Part shown: positions 15,569 through 25,137 of the stretch, piece after piece | Numbering within the stretch: position 1 is the stretch's first letter | Layout of the letters: each line of letters starts with the position of its first letter | Assembly: GCA_002364755.1 (NCBI GenBank) | Contig: DEZI01000018.1 | Location: 17,976 to 81,975 of the forward strand | Reading direction: 5' to 3' | DNA length: 64,000 nucleotides | From: Stenotrophomonas maltophilia | GTDB taxonomy: Bacteria; Pseudomonadota; Gammaproteobacteria; Xanthomonadales; Xanthomonadaceae | Translations under genes and position numbers: made by a program | Notes under the pieces: model-generated | Seen by the model: the letters and a program-made list of their open reading frames with translations, nothing else | What the model was told of the DNA's origin: nothing | Databases searched by the model: none

Positions 15569-18421
15569 TCAGAAACGGTAGGACAGGCTGAAGTAGTAGC
15601 GACGGCCCAGCGGGTCGGCACCGATGTAGCTGTTGAAGTACGGGTACGCGGTGTTGGTCGGGTCGCGACGGAACTGGTTGTCGGTAAGGTTGACCACCGT
15701 GAACTCGGCACGCACGTTCGGGCCGAACTTCTTGCTGACCTGCAGGTTGTACTGCATGTACGGGGCCAGGCGTTCGGTCCAGGCAGCGTTCCAGTTCGAA
15801 CCGTAGCGGGTGCCGAACAGGGTGGCACCCCATTCGTCGCCGGCCCAGCTCAGGCTGCCGCGCAGGCGGCTGCGCTGGCTGTAGTCATACAGCGGCAGGT
15901 CGCGGTAGTCGATCAGCTCGTCGTCGCTGTTTTCCTGGTACTTGTTGGTCAGCACCAGCGAGTAGCCCAGGTCCAGGCCGAAGTCGCCGAGGCGATCGGT
16001 ATCCAGCTTGTACTTGAAGGTGGCATCGATACCGCTGGTTTCCAGCAGCGCCGCGTTGATGTACGCGGTGTTGATCTGAGAGATGCGGCCGTCCAGGGTG
16101 GTGCCCGGTGCGTTGGTACGGGTGACCAGCGCGGTCAGGTTGCGGCAGAAGGCCGAATCGGAGCCCTGCTCGAACGGCGTGCCATCCGGGCGCACGCCGA
16201 GGCGGCAGTTGGCTTCGTTCTGCAGCAGGTAGGTCGAGCTAAGCTGGGTTGAGGCATCTTCCAGGCGGATCTTGTAGTAGTCCACCGACATGGACATCGA
16301 GTCCATGATGTCCCACACGAAGCCGGCGCCCCACGACTTGCCTTCTTCTTCCTTCAGGTTCGGGTTGCCGGCGATCAGCGACTGCGCCTGGTACAGGGTC
16401 ACGTCACCGGTCACGTTGCACTGCGCGCGGGTACGGCCCGGAGCGCCTGCAGCCTGGCCCAGGCCGGTGCCCGAACGGCAGCTGTATTCGTCGAGGATGG
16501 TCGAGAACGAGGCGGCGCCTTCGGCGTAGACCAGCTGCATGTCCGGTGCGCGGAAGCTGGTGGCGTAGGAACCACGGATCAGCAGGTTGCTGAACGGACG
16601 GTATTCCAGGCCGACGTTGAAGGTCTTGGCATCGTCGACGGCAGTGATGTCGTCGTACTTGTCCCAGCGGCCTGCCAGGTTCATCGACAGGTTGCTGAAG
16701 ATCGGCACGCGGAATTCGGTACCCACCGCATAGCGGTTACGGGCGCCGTGGGTTTCACCGGAGCTGGTCAGGTTGTAGATGGTCTGGTCGTCGATCGGAC
16801 GCAGCTGGTTGGTGCGCACGTCGCTGACCAAGTCGGTGGTCTGGCGCATGCCTTCGATGACCGCCGCAAAGCCCACCGGGCCGGCCGGCAGCTCGAACAG
16901 GTCGCCGCTGATGTTGAAGTTGGCGGTGGCCGAGGTCGATTCGGCAACGTTCTTCACGCGGGTGGAGAAGCTCTGGTAGATCTCCGGGGTGATCGGAGTG
17001 TTCCAGCGGTCCTGGTTCAGCGTGTAGATCGGGTAATTGCTGATGTAGCCCTGCAGTGGGCCCAGGAAGTAGTCATGCACGGCCTTGGCCAGCAGGCGCG
17101 GGCGGTCGGCTTCGTACTCGTACTTGCCGTAGTTGACGCTCGCTTCCCAGTCGAAACGATCGGCGAAGGTTCCCTGCGCACCGAAGGTGAAGTCGTAGCT
17201 CTTCTCGTCGTACAGGGTGCTGGCGGCTTCGTTGCCACCCAGTTCAAACGGGTTGAAGGTGCGCTGCAGCTGGATCAGGTCCTGCAGGGCGGAGTCGTAG
17301 TACACGCTGGTCGCGGCGCCGCTCGGGTTGGAGGTGAAGCGGTCACCCGAGGTGCCCCAGAACTCGATGCCGCCGCTGGCCTTGGCCTTGGTCTTGTAGA
17401 AGTTGACGCTGCCGAACAGCTGGGTGGTGTCGGTCACGTCGAACGTGCCGTAGCCGTAGCCGTTGAAGTTCTGGTTCTTGTTCCAGATGGAACGGGCGGC
17501 GACCTGGGTGTAGCTGCCGCAGTAGGTGCCGCGCGAGGCGGTGGTCACCGTGGTGTAGTCGAACGCATCACAGGCCGCAGCGTTGTACAGCGCGTTCTGG
17601 TTGCGCACGTGGCCGTTCAGGCCGGCCGAGCTCAGGGCGACCAGCGACAGCGACGGATTCACCGCGATGCCGGCGGCGTTGTTGCGGGTATCGGCCAGCG
17701 CGTGGCGCTGCGAGGCGAACACCGGCTCGTTCTCGCTGTACTGCAGGGCGTAGGTCGCGCTCCAGCGGTCGCCGGTCTTGCCGCCGGTGTATTCGACGTT
17801 GACGTTGTCGCCGCCGCCTTCTTCGGTGGTGCCCGTGGTCAGGCGCAGCTGGTTGCCGTCGTAGTTCTTGCGCAGCACGATGTTGATCACGCCGGCGACA
17901 GCGTCCGAACCGTAGATGGCCGAGGCGCCGCCGGTCAGGACTTCAACGCGCTCGACGATCGAGCTCGGAATGGCCTTGATGTTGACCACGTTGTTGTCGC
18001 GGTTGTACGGCTGCGGGTACTGCGCCGGGCGGCGGCCGTTGACCAGGGTCAGGGTGTAGCCCGGGCCCAGGTTGCGCAGGTTGACCACCTGGGCGTTGGG
18101 CGTGAAGCCGGTCACGGCGAGATCGCCGGTGAACGAGCTGGTGGTGTTCTGGGTCAGGGTCTGCAGCATGTCGCCGACCGACTGGAAGCCTTCGCGATCG
18201 ATGTCGGCGCGCGAGATGACGGTGACCGGCGCCGGGCCTTCGACTTCAGCGCGCTTGATGCGCGAGCCGACGACCGAAACGCGGTCCAGGTTGGTGGCGT
18301 TCTTGCCACCGGCTTCGTTGCCGGCTTCCTGGGCAAAGGCGGGCGAAACGACGGCTGCCAGCAGGGCGGTCGTCAGAGCAAAGCTCAGCGGGTGGCGGCT
18401 GAGCGCCGTGCGGATGGTCAT
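15569..18421 (-). CDS. TonB-dependent receptor (outer-membrane transporter), intact
   Basis: This 950-aa receptor has a signal peptide (ALTTALLAAVVSPAFAQ), a TonB-box-like stretch LDRVSVVGSRI, a plug domain (VTVISRADIDREGFQSVGDM; GSDAVAGVINIVLRKNYDGN) and a 22-strand barrel ending in YYFSLSYRF with the terminal Phe. The start at 18421 is preferred because the signal peptide begins there and AGGGGATCC lies just upstream; the longer frame adds an unrelated N-terminus. The substrate is unknown. It is a paralogue of the decayed receptor at 18840-21657, and both carry the same 15-base motif upstream. Confidence 0.93.
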   Translation of the reverse strand: MTIRTALSRHPLSFALTTALLAAVVSPAFAQEAGNEAGGKNATNLDRVSVVGSRIKRAEVEGPAPVTVISRADIDREGFQSVGDMLQTLTQNTTSSFTGDLAVTGFTPNAQVVNLRNLGPGYTLTLVNGRRPAQYPQPYNRDNNVVNIKAIPSSIVERVEVLTGGASAIYGSDAVAGVINIVLRKNYDGNQLRLTTGTTEEGGGDNVNVEYTGGKTGDRWSATYALQYSENEPVFASQRHALADTRNNAAGIAVNPSLSLVALSSAGLNGHVRNQNALYNAAACDAFDYTTVTTASRGTYCGSYTQVAARSIWNKNQNFNGYGYGTFDVTDTTQLFGSVNFYKTKAKASGGIEFWGTSGDRFTSNPSGAATSVYYDSALQDLIQLQRTFNPFELGGNEAASTLYDEKSYDFTFGAQGTFADRFDWEASVNYGKYEYEADRPRLLAKAVHDYFLGPLQGYISNYPIYTLNQDRWNTPITPEIYQSFSTRVKNVAESTSATANFNISGDLFELPAGPVGFAAVIEGMRQTTDLVSDVRTNQLRPIDDQTIYNLTSSGETHGARNRYAVGTEFRVPIFSNLSMNLAGRWDKYDDITAVDDAKTFNVGLEYRPFSNLLIRGSYATSFRAPDMQLVYAEGAASFSTILDEYSCRSGTGLGQAAGAPGRTRAQCNVTGDVTLYQAQSLIAGNPNLKEEEGKSWGAGFVWDIMDSMSMSVDYYKIRLEDASTQLSSTYLLQNEANCRLGVRPDGTPFEQGSDSAFCRNLTALVTRTNAPGTTLDGRISQINTAYINAALLETSGIDATFKYKLDTDRLGDFGLDLGYSLVLTNKYQENSDDELIDYRDLPLYDYSQRSRLRGSLSWAGDEWGATLFGTRYGSNWNAAWTERLAPYMQYNLQVSKKFGPNVRAEFTVVNLTDNQFRRDPTNTAYPYFNSYIGADPLGRRYYFSLSYRF

Positions 18422-18529
18422 GGATGGATCCCCTGATGTATCGAATCTCGACAGGCGCGTGGGCCTGTCGTCCCTGTAGGGCTTTTCGCCCCGTCCTGTA
18501 ACCGGCTTCACAAGCCGATGAGCTGACGT

Positions 18530-18544
18530 TAACACGACCTTAAC
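18530..18544 (-). promoter_or_regulatory. Conserved TBDR upstream motif, copy 1
   Basis: TAACACGACCTTAAC on the plus strand lies 108 bases upstream of the intact receptor start. A near-identical copy (TAACACGGCATTAAC) lies upstream of the decayed receptor. On the minus strand a TTGACA hexamer lies 17 bases before GTTAAC, so the motif overlaps a plausible promoter. Confidence 0.55.
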
Positions 18545-18779
18545 TTGATGTGTCAACTGTTCATGCTCCCGTCATGAAGCCAAGCTAGGCAAAGTGCTGA
18601 TTTGGATGGATTTTTGATACAAGGCGTTGATTTCAAATGAAAGGTTTCTCTGCTTGGCACGCCGCGCCGACTCCCTGCGGAGGGTGCAGACGGTGCTGGA
18701 TGTTCAGCCGGCAGTCCGGGTTGTGACGGCAGACGGGGGAGGGGGGGCGTTGCGACGCCCGCGGGCCAGCCACGCGGGC

Positions 18780-18807
18780 AAAAAAAAGGCCCCGCCGAAG
18801 CGGGGCC
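18780..18807 (-). terminator. Rho-independent terminator of the decayed TonB-dependent receptor
   Basis: On the minus strand GGCCCCG-CTTCGG-CGGGGCC is followed by eight T residues (18780-18787). It lies 32 bases after the ancestral stop codon at 18840. Confidence 0.9.
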
Positions 18808-18839
18808 AGTACCAGTCATTCCCTGGAGCGTCGCGACGC

Positions 18840-21657
18840 TTACTTCGCGCCGAAGTCGTACTGCATCTGGGCGTAGATCGCCCGGCCTTACGGGTTGTAG
18901 AGGCTTTCGTTGTACGGCGCGCTGCTGTTGCCGCCGAAGCTGTGGCGCTGGCTCGACGGGTTCTTGTTGAACACGTTGTTGACCATCAGCGACAGGGTCA
19001 GGTTGTCCATCGCGCGGTAGCTCACGCTCAGGTTGTAGGTGGTGTACGAGCCCCACTTGCCAGCCTTGTAGCCCGAGGAGTGGACGTAGTCATAGCCTTC
19101 GCCCAGGTACGCCATGTAGTTGGGGGTACGGCCGATGTAGTTGTAGTACAGGGTGGTGGTCCACTGGTTCTTCGCCCAGCCGATCGAACCATCGGCTCGC
19201 ACCTTGGCGAAGGCCTGGTAGTTCCACATCGCATACGGATGGCGCAGCAGGTCCAGGTAGTCATCGCCGGTCTGCGGCGGCACTTCGCGCTTGAGGATGT
19301 TGGTGTAGTTGCTGGCGAACTGCAGCGAGCCGAAGCGACCAATGTCCTGCACGTACTTGAAGCTGGCGGTCAGCGCATTGAGGTTCTGGCGTGCCACGTT
19401 GAGCTTGGGCGTGTAGATCTGGTCCAGGTTGCCCGACGCATCGCGGGTGACCCAGTCGGCCACGTTCTGCAGGTGGCGTTGGTGTTGTTGTCCAGGTTGT
19501 TGCGGCAGTAGTACTCGGCACGCAGCAGCTGGTCGGAGCTGAGGGTGTCGACCTCGTTCTCGATCTTCCAGCGGTAGTAATTCACCGACAGCGAGAGGTT
19601 GGCCATCGGTGCCCAGACCACGCCGGCGTTCCACACATCGGCGGTGATCGGTTCCAGTTCCGGGCTGCCCGACTGCACGCCGAGGGTGGACTGGCCTGCA
19701 TACGGGCAGCCGACGGTGTAGGCGGGCTCGAAGCCCAGCTGTGCGCAGCGGTAGTAGTCGGTGGCGGCAGTGTAGAAGCCGCTTTCGCCCTGGAAGGCAT
19801 CGGGCAACGACGGCGGACGGAACGCGGTGCCGTACTTGCCGCGGAACAGCAGGTTTTCAATCGGACGGAACTCGACGCCGATGCTGTACGTCGACTTGTC
19901 GACCGTGTTGTCGGCGATCTTGAAGGCGTCGTAGCGGCCCGAACCGGTGACAGTGAGCGAGTCGAGCAGCGGCAGGCGCAGTTCGCCGGTCACCGCGTAG
20001 TTGCTGCGATGGCCGGCGCCGGCCACCGACGTGGTGCCCCAGACATCACCGTTGGGCAGGCGCTCATGCGGGCTGTAGTCCCAGCCTTCGCTGCCGCCTT
20101 CGACGACGATGCCCAGGCCGGCGTCGCCACCGGGCAGGGAGAACAGCCCGCTGTTGGTCAGCTGCACGCGGCCCAGGTTCTGCCAGGTGCGGCTCTGGTT
20201 GTAGGTGTATCCGGTGAAGCTCTGGAATTCGCCTGCCGGCAGCTGTGAGTAGAACGCACCCCAGTTCGGGCTGTAGATCTTATAGCCATCGTCTGTCTGG
20301 CCAAGCACTGGACCGAACACGTTCTGTTCGAAACAGCTGTCGATCGGCCCGGCCCAGCGAGCGAAGCTGCGCTCGGTCAGTTTGTACTCGCCGCGGCTGA
20401 AGCTGGCGCTGTAATCCCAGTTGGTGCCGAAAGTGCCGCGGCCGCCCAGGGTGATCTGGCAGGCCTTGTTGCGGTTGGTTTCCTGGATGTCACGGTAGCC
20501 TTGGCCGCCAATGTCCTCCGGCGCGAACGCGCGCTGCAGGCTCATGTACTGGTCGGTGTCCTGGTCGTAGATGTAGCCGAAGCCAGGGCCGGTGCTCCAG
20601 AACGTGTAGCCGGAACCGGTGACGTAGTTGATCTCTTCCAAGCTGTAGAGCGCCTCGCCGAACAGTTCGAAGTTCTCGTTCACCTGGAAGTTGAGCGAGG
20701 TGTAGAACTGGCTGCTTTCCTTGCGTTCTTGATGGTGCGGTAGCCGGCGCTGTACTTGGAGCCACACGATTCGCCCGCGGCACGGGTGCCCAGTTCGGTG
20801 GTGCCGCCGAATTGCCCGGCCACGCTGGCGCAGCGGGTCGGGTCCATCATGACGAACGCGTTGTTTTCGGCAGGCAGGTAGACGAGGAAGTCGTTGGACG
20901 GCACCTGCGGCGAGTAGCCGCCAGGGTTGTTTGGTCAGGTCGCGCTGGTAGCCTCAGATCGGACTGGACGTCTCGTACTGCACGTTGAACAGCGCGTTGA
21001 AGCGATCATCGGTGCTGTTGAAGCCCTTGGCCACGCTGACCCGGACGTTGTTGCCGCCGCCCTCGGTGTAGGCGCCGCCGCGCACGTTGATCGTGCCGCC
21101 ATCCATGCGCTTCTTCAGGATGATGTTGACCACGCCGGCGATGGCATCGGAGCCGTACAGCGACGACTGGCCGCCCGGCAGGATCTCGATGCGCTCGACG
21201 ATGTCGATCGGGATGCCGCTGATGTTGTTGAAGGCGTCGCTGCCGTTGTACAGCGCCGGGTACTGCAGCATCGGGCGACCGTTGATCAGGTACTTGGTGT
21301 AGCCCGGATCCAGGCCGAACATGCCGGCCGCTTCGGCACACCCTGGGTGAAGGCCGCGGAGGACTGGCCGCCCTGCAGGCCGCCGGTGGTCAGCGAGGAT
21401 TGCTGCAGGACTTCGGCGATGCTGGTGAAGCCGCGGGTCTGGATGTCCTCGGCGGTGACGGTCAGCACCGGGGTGTGGTTTTCCACCTTGGTCTGCGGGA
21501 TGAGCGAACCGGTGACGGTCACGCGACCGAGGTCGGTGGTCTCCCTGCTGTCCTGGGCGAAGGCGGGAAGGGCGGTGGCGAGCAGGCTGCCGAACAGCGC
21601 GAGCGAGAGCGGGTGGCGGACGACATTGGTGGACAACGAGTCATTGCTATATCCCAT
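18840..21657 (-). pseudogene. Decayed TonB-dependent receptor (multiple frameshifts and stops)
   Basis: The remnant covers a whole receptor. Its start is at 21657 with a signal peptide (FGSLLATALPAFAQ), followed by a TonB-box region (LGRVTVTGSLIPQ), a plug domain (GSDAIAGVVNIILKKRMDG) and barrel strands to MQYDFGAK at 18840. The frame is broken at about 21340 (frameshift), 20954-20956 (TGA), about 20930 (frameshift), about 20730 (frameshift), about 19470 (frameshift) and about 18892 (TAA in YNP*GRAIYAQ). The segments between lesions remain clearly receptor-like, so the decay is recent or the region was poorly sequenced. The terminator and upstream motif are still present. A functional product is very unlikely. 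Confidence 0.88.
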
Positions 21658-22066
21658 CCATTAAGCAATGCAGGCAGTCCCCGGTGCCGGGGCATTCAAT
21701 CAGCTTCAGTTTCCAAGTTGTGGGGCCGAACATAACACGGCATTAACGTTAATGGTACGAGGTCCTAAGAAATCTTTGTGTTTTGTGAATAATTTCTGGG
21801 TAAATTCAACGAGATGGGCATTTATTTAAAGCTGTCTTAATAATGTATTTACTTATTCTTAACTATTGAATTTAAAATGAGCACTGCGTTTCACCCAAAA
21901 GCAGTCGTCTGAATTACCGCTGCCAGTAGATTCTGTTGAAGCTGTATTCCGCGCGCAGCAGGTGTTCGGTGCTGGTTGGCTACGCGCGCAGGACGGCAGG
22001 GCTGCGCCTGGCTGAACTTGTATGATGGGAGGTTGCCCGCCCCATGAACCGCTTCCGGAGTCCGCA
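21658..22066. other. Intergenic region with an AT-rich core between the decayed receptor and apbC
   Basis: This is a 409-base gap between divergent genes. 21733-21755 holds the receptor upstream motif and a 12-bp palindrome ATTAACGTTAAT (21744-21755). Roughly 21770-21880 is strikingly AT-rich for this genome. From about 21900 normal GC content returns. A TATGAT hexamer at 22021-22026 may be the apbC -10 box. No gene could be supported in it. Confidence 0.5.
21733..21747 (-). promoter_or_regulatory. Conserved TBDR upstream motif, copy 2
   Basis: TAACACGGCATTAAC is 13 of 15 identical to the motif at 18530-18544 and lies 75 bases upstream of the decayed receptor start, in the same orientation. 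It overlaps a 12-bp perfect palindrome (21744-21755). Confidence 0.55.
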
Positions 22067-22921
22067 GTGAACAGCCCCGCCCGTCGTCCCCATGCCAGCC
22101 AGGTGCAGAAGGGCCTTTCGCCCCATGCGCGCATCCGTAACGTGATCGCGGTGGGATCGGGCAAGGGGGGCGTGGGCAAGTCCACCACCTCGGTGAATCT
22201 GGCCGTCGCGCTGCAGCAGCTCGGTGCCCGCGTGGGCGTGCTCGACGCCGATATCTACGGCCCCAGCGTGCCGGCCATGCTCGGCCTCTCCGGCCGCCCG
22301 GAAAGCCCGGACAACAAGAGCATCGAGCCGATGCGTGCGTTCGGCGTGGACACCATGTCCATCGGCTACCTGGTGGAAGACGAGACGCCGCTGATCATGC
22401 GCGCGCCGCGGGCGACCGCCGCCCTGACCCAGCTGTTCGAAGACACGCTGTGGGACGATCTGGACTACCTGCTGATCGACCTGCCGCCGGGCACCGGTGA
22501 CATCCAGCTGACCCTGGTGCAGAAGATTCCGCTGGCCGGTGCGGTCATCGTCACCACGCCGCAGGACATCGCCACGCTGGATGCGAAGAAGGCGCTGAAG
22601 ATGTTCGAGAAGGTGGAGGTGCCGGTGCTGGGCATCGTCGAGAACATGGCCGTGCACACCTGCAGCAACTGCGGCCACATCGAGCACCTGTTCGGCGAGG
22701 GCGGCGGCGAGCGCATGGCCGTGCAGTACGGCGTGCCGCTGCTGGGGTCGCTGCCGCTGCAGATCGACATCCGCGAACAGGGGGATGCCGGCAACCCGAT
22801 CACCGTCGTCCAGCCCCAGTCGACCGCGGCCCAGGCCTACCGCCGCGCCGCCGAGCGCCTGGTGGAGGAGGTGGGCAAGCGCCCGCGTGCCTCGATCCAG
22901 ATCCTGTCCTCGCTGCTGTAA
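22067..22921 (+). CDS. apbC: Mrp/NBP35 family Fe-S cluster carrier ATPase (ApbC)
   Basis: This 284-aa ParA-like P-loop ATPase is thought to bind and transfer [4Fe-4S] clusters to apoproteins in the cytoplasm. The deviant Walker A GSGKGGVGKST, the DADIYGPSVP switch segment, DYLLIDLPPGTGD and the cluster-binding CSNC pair (within HTCSNCGH) are all present. The start is taken at GTG 22067, with CCGGAG upstream; the ATG at 22022 would add 15 residues without homology. The N-terminal DUF59 domain of longer Mrp proteins is missing, as in the short ApbC form. dcd lies next, about 80 bases downstream. Confidence 0.92.
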   Translation: MNSPARRPHASQVQKGLSPHARIRNVIAVGSGKGGVGKSTTSVNLAVALQQLGARVGVLDADIYGPSVPAMLGLSGRPESPDNKSIEPMRAFGVDTMSIGYLVEDETPLIMRAPRATAALTQLFEDTLWDDLDYLLIDLPPGTGDIQLTLVQKIPLAGAVIVTTPQDIATLDAKKALKMFEKVEVPVLGIVENMAVHTCSNCGHIEHLFGEGGGERMAVQYGVPLLGSLPLQIDIREQGDAGNPITVVQPQSTAAQAYRRAAERLVEEVGKRPRASIQILSSLL

Positions 22922-22964
22922 GGCCAGGCCTGCGGGGCTGCGGCGTGCGTGCCCGGCCCCCTGC

Positions 22965-22970
22965 TAGAAT
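22965..22970 (+). promoter_or_regulatory. Putative -10 box of dcd
   Basis: TAGAAT lies 36 bases before the dcd start codon. No good -35 is visible in the GC-rich sequence upstream. Confidence 0.35.
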
Positions 22971-23000
22971 CCACGCGCCCCCTCGTACCCAGGACAGAGC

Positions 23001-23573
23001 ATGAGCATCAAGAGTGACCGTTGGATCCGCCGTATGTCCGAGCAGCACGGCATGATCGAGCCGTTCGAGGCCGGGCAGGTGAAGCACGCCAACGGCGAGC
23101 GCATCGTCAGCTACGGCACCTCCAGCTATGGTTACGACGTGCGCTGCTCGCGCGAGTTCAAGGTGTTCACCAACATCAACTCCACGATCGTCGACCCCAA
23201 GCACTTCGACCCGGGCAGCTTCGTCGACATCGTCGGTGATGAGTGCATCATCCCGCCGAACAGCTTCGCGCTGGCGCGTACGGTGGAGTACTTCCGCATT
23301 CCGCGCGACACCCTGGTGGTGTGCCTGGGCAAGAGCACCTATGCCCGCTGCGGCATCATCGTCAACGTGACCCCGTTGGAACCGGAGTGGGAAGGCCACG
23401 TCACCCTGGAATTCAGCAACACCACGCCGCTGCCGGCGCGCATCTACGCCAACGAAGGCGTGGCCCAGATGCTGTTCTTCCAGGCCGCGGCCGACGACGT
23501 CTGCGAGACCTCGTACAAGGACCGCGGTGGCAAGTACCAGGGCCAGACCGGCGTGACCCTGCCGCGCACCTGA
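23001..23573 (+). CDS. dcd: dCTP deaminase
   Basis: This 190-aa trimeric enzyme deaminates dCTP to dUTP, supplying the dUMP precursor for thymidylate. It aligns along its whole length with gammaproteobacterial Dcd: [14 protein letters not shown] near the N-terminus, the catalytic-region segment [11 protein letters not shown], the [19 protein letters not shown] core with the catalytic Glu, and the C-terminal [13 protein letters not shown] lid that closes on the nucleotide. It follows apbC, a common neighbour pair in this class. Confidence 0.97.
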   Translation: MSIKSDRWIRRMSEQHGMIEPFEAGQVKHANGERIVSYGTSSYGYDVRCSREFKVFTNINSTIVDPKHFDPGSFVDIVGDECIIPPNSFALARTVEYFRIPRDTLVVCLGKSTYARCGIIVNVTPLEPEWEGHVTLEFSNTTPLPARIYANEGVAQMLFFQAAADDVCETSYKDRGGKYQGQTGVTLPRT

Positions 23574-23583
23574 TCAACATATC

Positions 23584-23657
23584 GGTAGCGCCGGGCCATG
23601 CCCGGCGTTTTCGTATGGGCCGCGTGGTGCATTCGCCGGGCATGGCCCGGCGCTACC
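23584..23657. repeat. SMAG dimer (GTAG-footed inverted pair)
   Basis: GGTAGCGCCGGGCCATGCCC begins the left unit (to 23607); the right unit 23634-23657 is its inverted copy ending in GCGCTACC. It lies in the convergent gap between dcd and the 55-aa gene. The right foot abuts the stop codon of the 55-aa gene (23659). Confidence 0.88.
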
Positions 23658-23658
23658 T

Positions 23659-23826
23659 TTATTTGCCGCGTCCGAACAGCATCGCGATGCCGACGCCGAC
23701 CAGGCCGACCGGCCACCAGGTCAGGAACAGCTTGGACAGGTTCAGGTGCGTCCAGCCCAAGTTGCTGGCGAGCATGAACAAGCCGATCAGGATCAGCAGG
23801 ATGGCGGCGACGAGATTGAAGCGCAT
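23659..23826 (-). CDS. Small LiaI-LiaF-like two-helix membrane protein (55 aa)
   Basis: This 55-residue ORF starts MRFNLVAAILLILIGLFML and has two hydrophobic helices separated by NLGWTHLNLSKLFL, ending WWPVGLVGVGIAMLFGRGK. The layout (helix, short polar link with NLG, helix with WWP, short basic tail) is that of the LiaI-LiaF-like transmembrane domain (DUF5668 type). It sits 15 bases downstream of the HIT gene on the same strand, so they are likely cotranscribed. Function in this genus is unknown; related proteins in Firmicutes belong to envelope-stress systems. Confidence 0.75.
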   Translation of the reverse strand: MRFNLVAAILLILIGLFMLASNLGWTHLNLSKLFLTWWPVGLVGVGIAMLFGRGK

Positions 23827-23841
23827 CGGGTCGTCAAAGGC

Positions 23842-24264
23842 TCAGGGGTGGGCCGGATATCCTAGCCGTTCCTTCCAGTAGGCGACATGCTGGTCCAGTG
23901 CGGCCGGCTCGTAGCGGTGCGCCGGACCACTGCCCCAGACGGGCCCCGGCCACGCCGGATCGCCGTCGTGGCGGCCGATCACGTGGAAATGCAGCTGGCG
24001 CACGATGTTGCCCAGCGCGCCGATGTTGATCTTCTCCACCCCGTCCGTGCCGTGCAGGGCCTTGCAGGCGCGGTTGAGTTCGGTGCGCAGCTTGTCCTGC
24101 TGCTCGCCGTCCAGCTCGATCCATTCGGTGATCCCGGCCAGGCGCGGCACCAGCACCAGCCAGGGGAACCGTTCGTCGTTCATCAACCGCACTTGCGACA
24201 ACGGGCCTTCTGCTACCAGGACGCTGTCGGTGGCCAGGCGTGAATCCAGTTCAAAATCGCTCAT
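23842..24264 (-). CDS. HIT family nucleotide-binding protein
   Basis: This 140-aa protein has the histidine-triad fold. Its active-site segment reads QLHFHVIGRHDGD. The classical HIT triad is H-x-H-x-H; here the third position is Ile, followed by Arg, a form I associate with a bacterial Ap4A-hydrolase-like HIT subgroup. It likely hydrolyses a nucleotide phosphoramide or dinucleoside polyphosphate, but the substrate is not known. Its start overlaps the stop of the upstream dienelactone hydrolase gene by 4 bases, so the two are translationally coupled. Confidence 0.87.
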   Translation of the reverse strand: MSDFELDSRLATDSVLVAEGPLSQVRLMNDERFPWLVLVPRLAGITEWIELDGEQQDKLRTELNRACKALHGTDGVEKINIGALGNIVRQLHFHVIGRHDGDPAWPGPVWGSGPAHRYEPAALDQHVAYWKERLGYPAHP

Positions 24265-24932
24265 CCAAGATGCTCCGTGAAGAAGTCCAGGGTGCGTTGC
24301 AGCGCCAGGGCGGCGCTGTCTGGATCATACGCATGTCCGACCTCCCGGTTGAAGGCGTGGTCGGCTGGATAGACGTAGGTGGCCATCTGCGGCAGCTTTT
24401 CGCGGTGGGCCTGCACGGCTTCCGGTGGGATGCTCTTGTCCTGGGCGCCGAAGTGGAAGATCACCGGCGCCTTGGGCGTTTCGTCGAGGAAACTGACGTT
24501 GCGGCCGCCGTAGTAGCTGGCCGAGGGCAGGCCCAGGCGCATCGCCGCCAGCAGGGCCACGCTGCCGCCCCAGCAGTAGCCGACGGTGCCGACCTTGCCA
24601 TGGGGGGCCAAGCGCGTCGCTGCGGCGCGGACCACTTCCAGCGCCTTCTCCATGCCCAGGGTGTTGACCCGCTCCAGGCCGTCCTTCACGCCATCGGGGC
24701 TGTAGGGCAGGGCATCGGGGTCGGATTCCGGGCCATCGACCAGGTCGAAGAACGACGGCGCCAGCACGGCGTAGCCTTCGGCGGCGAAGCGCTCGGCCAC
24801 CCCGCGCATGTGCGCGTTGACCCCGAAGATTTCCTGTATGACCACCAGCGCCGCGCGCGGCTTGCCCTCGGGCAGGACCTGCCAGGCGCGGACCGGGCCA
24901 TGATGCGTATCCAGGGTGATCCATTCGGACAT
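24261..24932 (-). CDS. Dienelactone hydrolase family protein
   Basis: This 223-aa alpha/beta-hydrolase has the dienelactone hydrolase nucleophile elbow VGYCWGGS with the cysteine at residue 120, plus the usual Asp ([11 protein letters not shown]) and His (YPADHAFN) of the triad. Family members hydrolyse dienelactone in chlorocatechol degradation, but no aromatic-degradation genes are present here, so a general carboxylesterase role is more likely. It is the first gene of a three-gene minus-strand unit with the HIT and LiaI-like genes. Confidence 0.9.
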   Translation of the reverse strand: MSEWITLDTHHGPVRAWQVLPEGKPRAALVVIQEIFGVNAHMRGVAERFAAEGYAVLAPSFFDLVDGPESDPDALPYSPDGVKDGLERVNTLGMEKALEVVRAAATRLAPHGKVGTVGYCWGGSVALLAAMRLGLPSASYYGGRNVSFLDETPKAPVIFHFGAQDKSIPPEAVQAHREKLPQMATYVYPADHAFNREVGHAYDPDSAALALQRTLDFFTEHLG

Positions 24933-25052
24933 CGTCGGGTACCTCGTTGCAGGGGACAGGCCTGCATTGTCGACGCTGGCCGGGTTAGCGGCGTGTCAGC
25001 GGCTGTGCCCGATCAGGCGGCTGGCCGTTCAGAGCCCCGCCACCAACCCCGT

Positions 25053-25058
25053 TATACT
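25053..25058 (+). promoter_or_regulatory. Putative -10 box of rimO
   Basis: TATACT lies 79 bases before the rimO start. TTCAGA 18 bases upstream (25029-25034) could be its -35. Confidence 0.4.
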
Positions 25059-25137
25059 GGCGCCCTTTCAGGCCCCGGCCCCCAGGACCCCCTGCCATGT
25101 CGGCAGGGGCCCAGGCCCCCAGAGTCCCGCGATTTCC

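Noticed and set aside
16748..18436. 562-codon plus-strand open frame over the intact receptor
   Set aside because: It is antisense to a receptor with intact motifs from start to terminal Phe, and its composition is shadow-like.
21859..22188. 109-codon minus-strand frame upstream of apbC
   Set aside because: It overlaps the apbC start region in antisense and has no family match. A different frame shows a faint receptor-like phrase, too short to call a gene.
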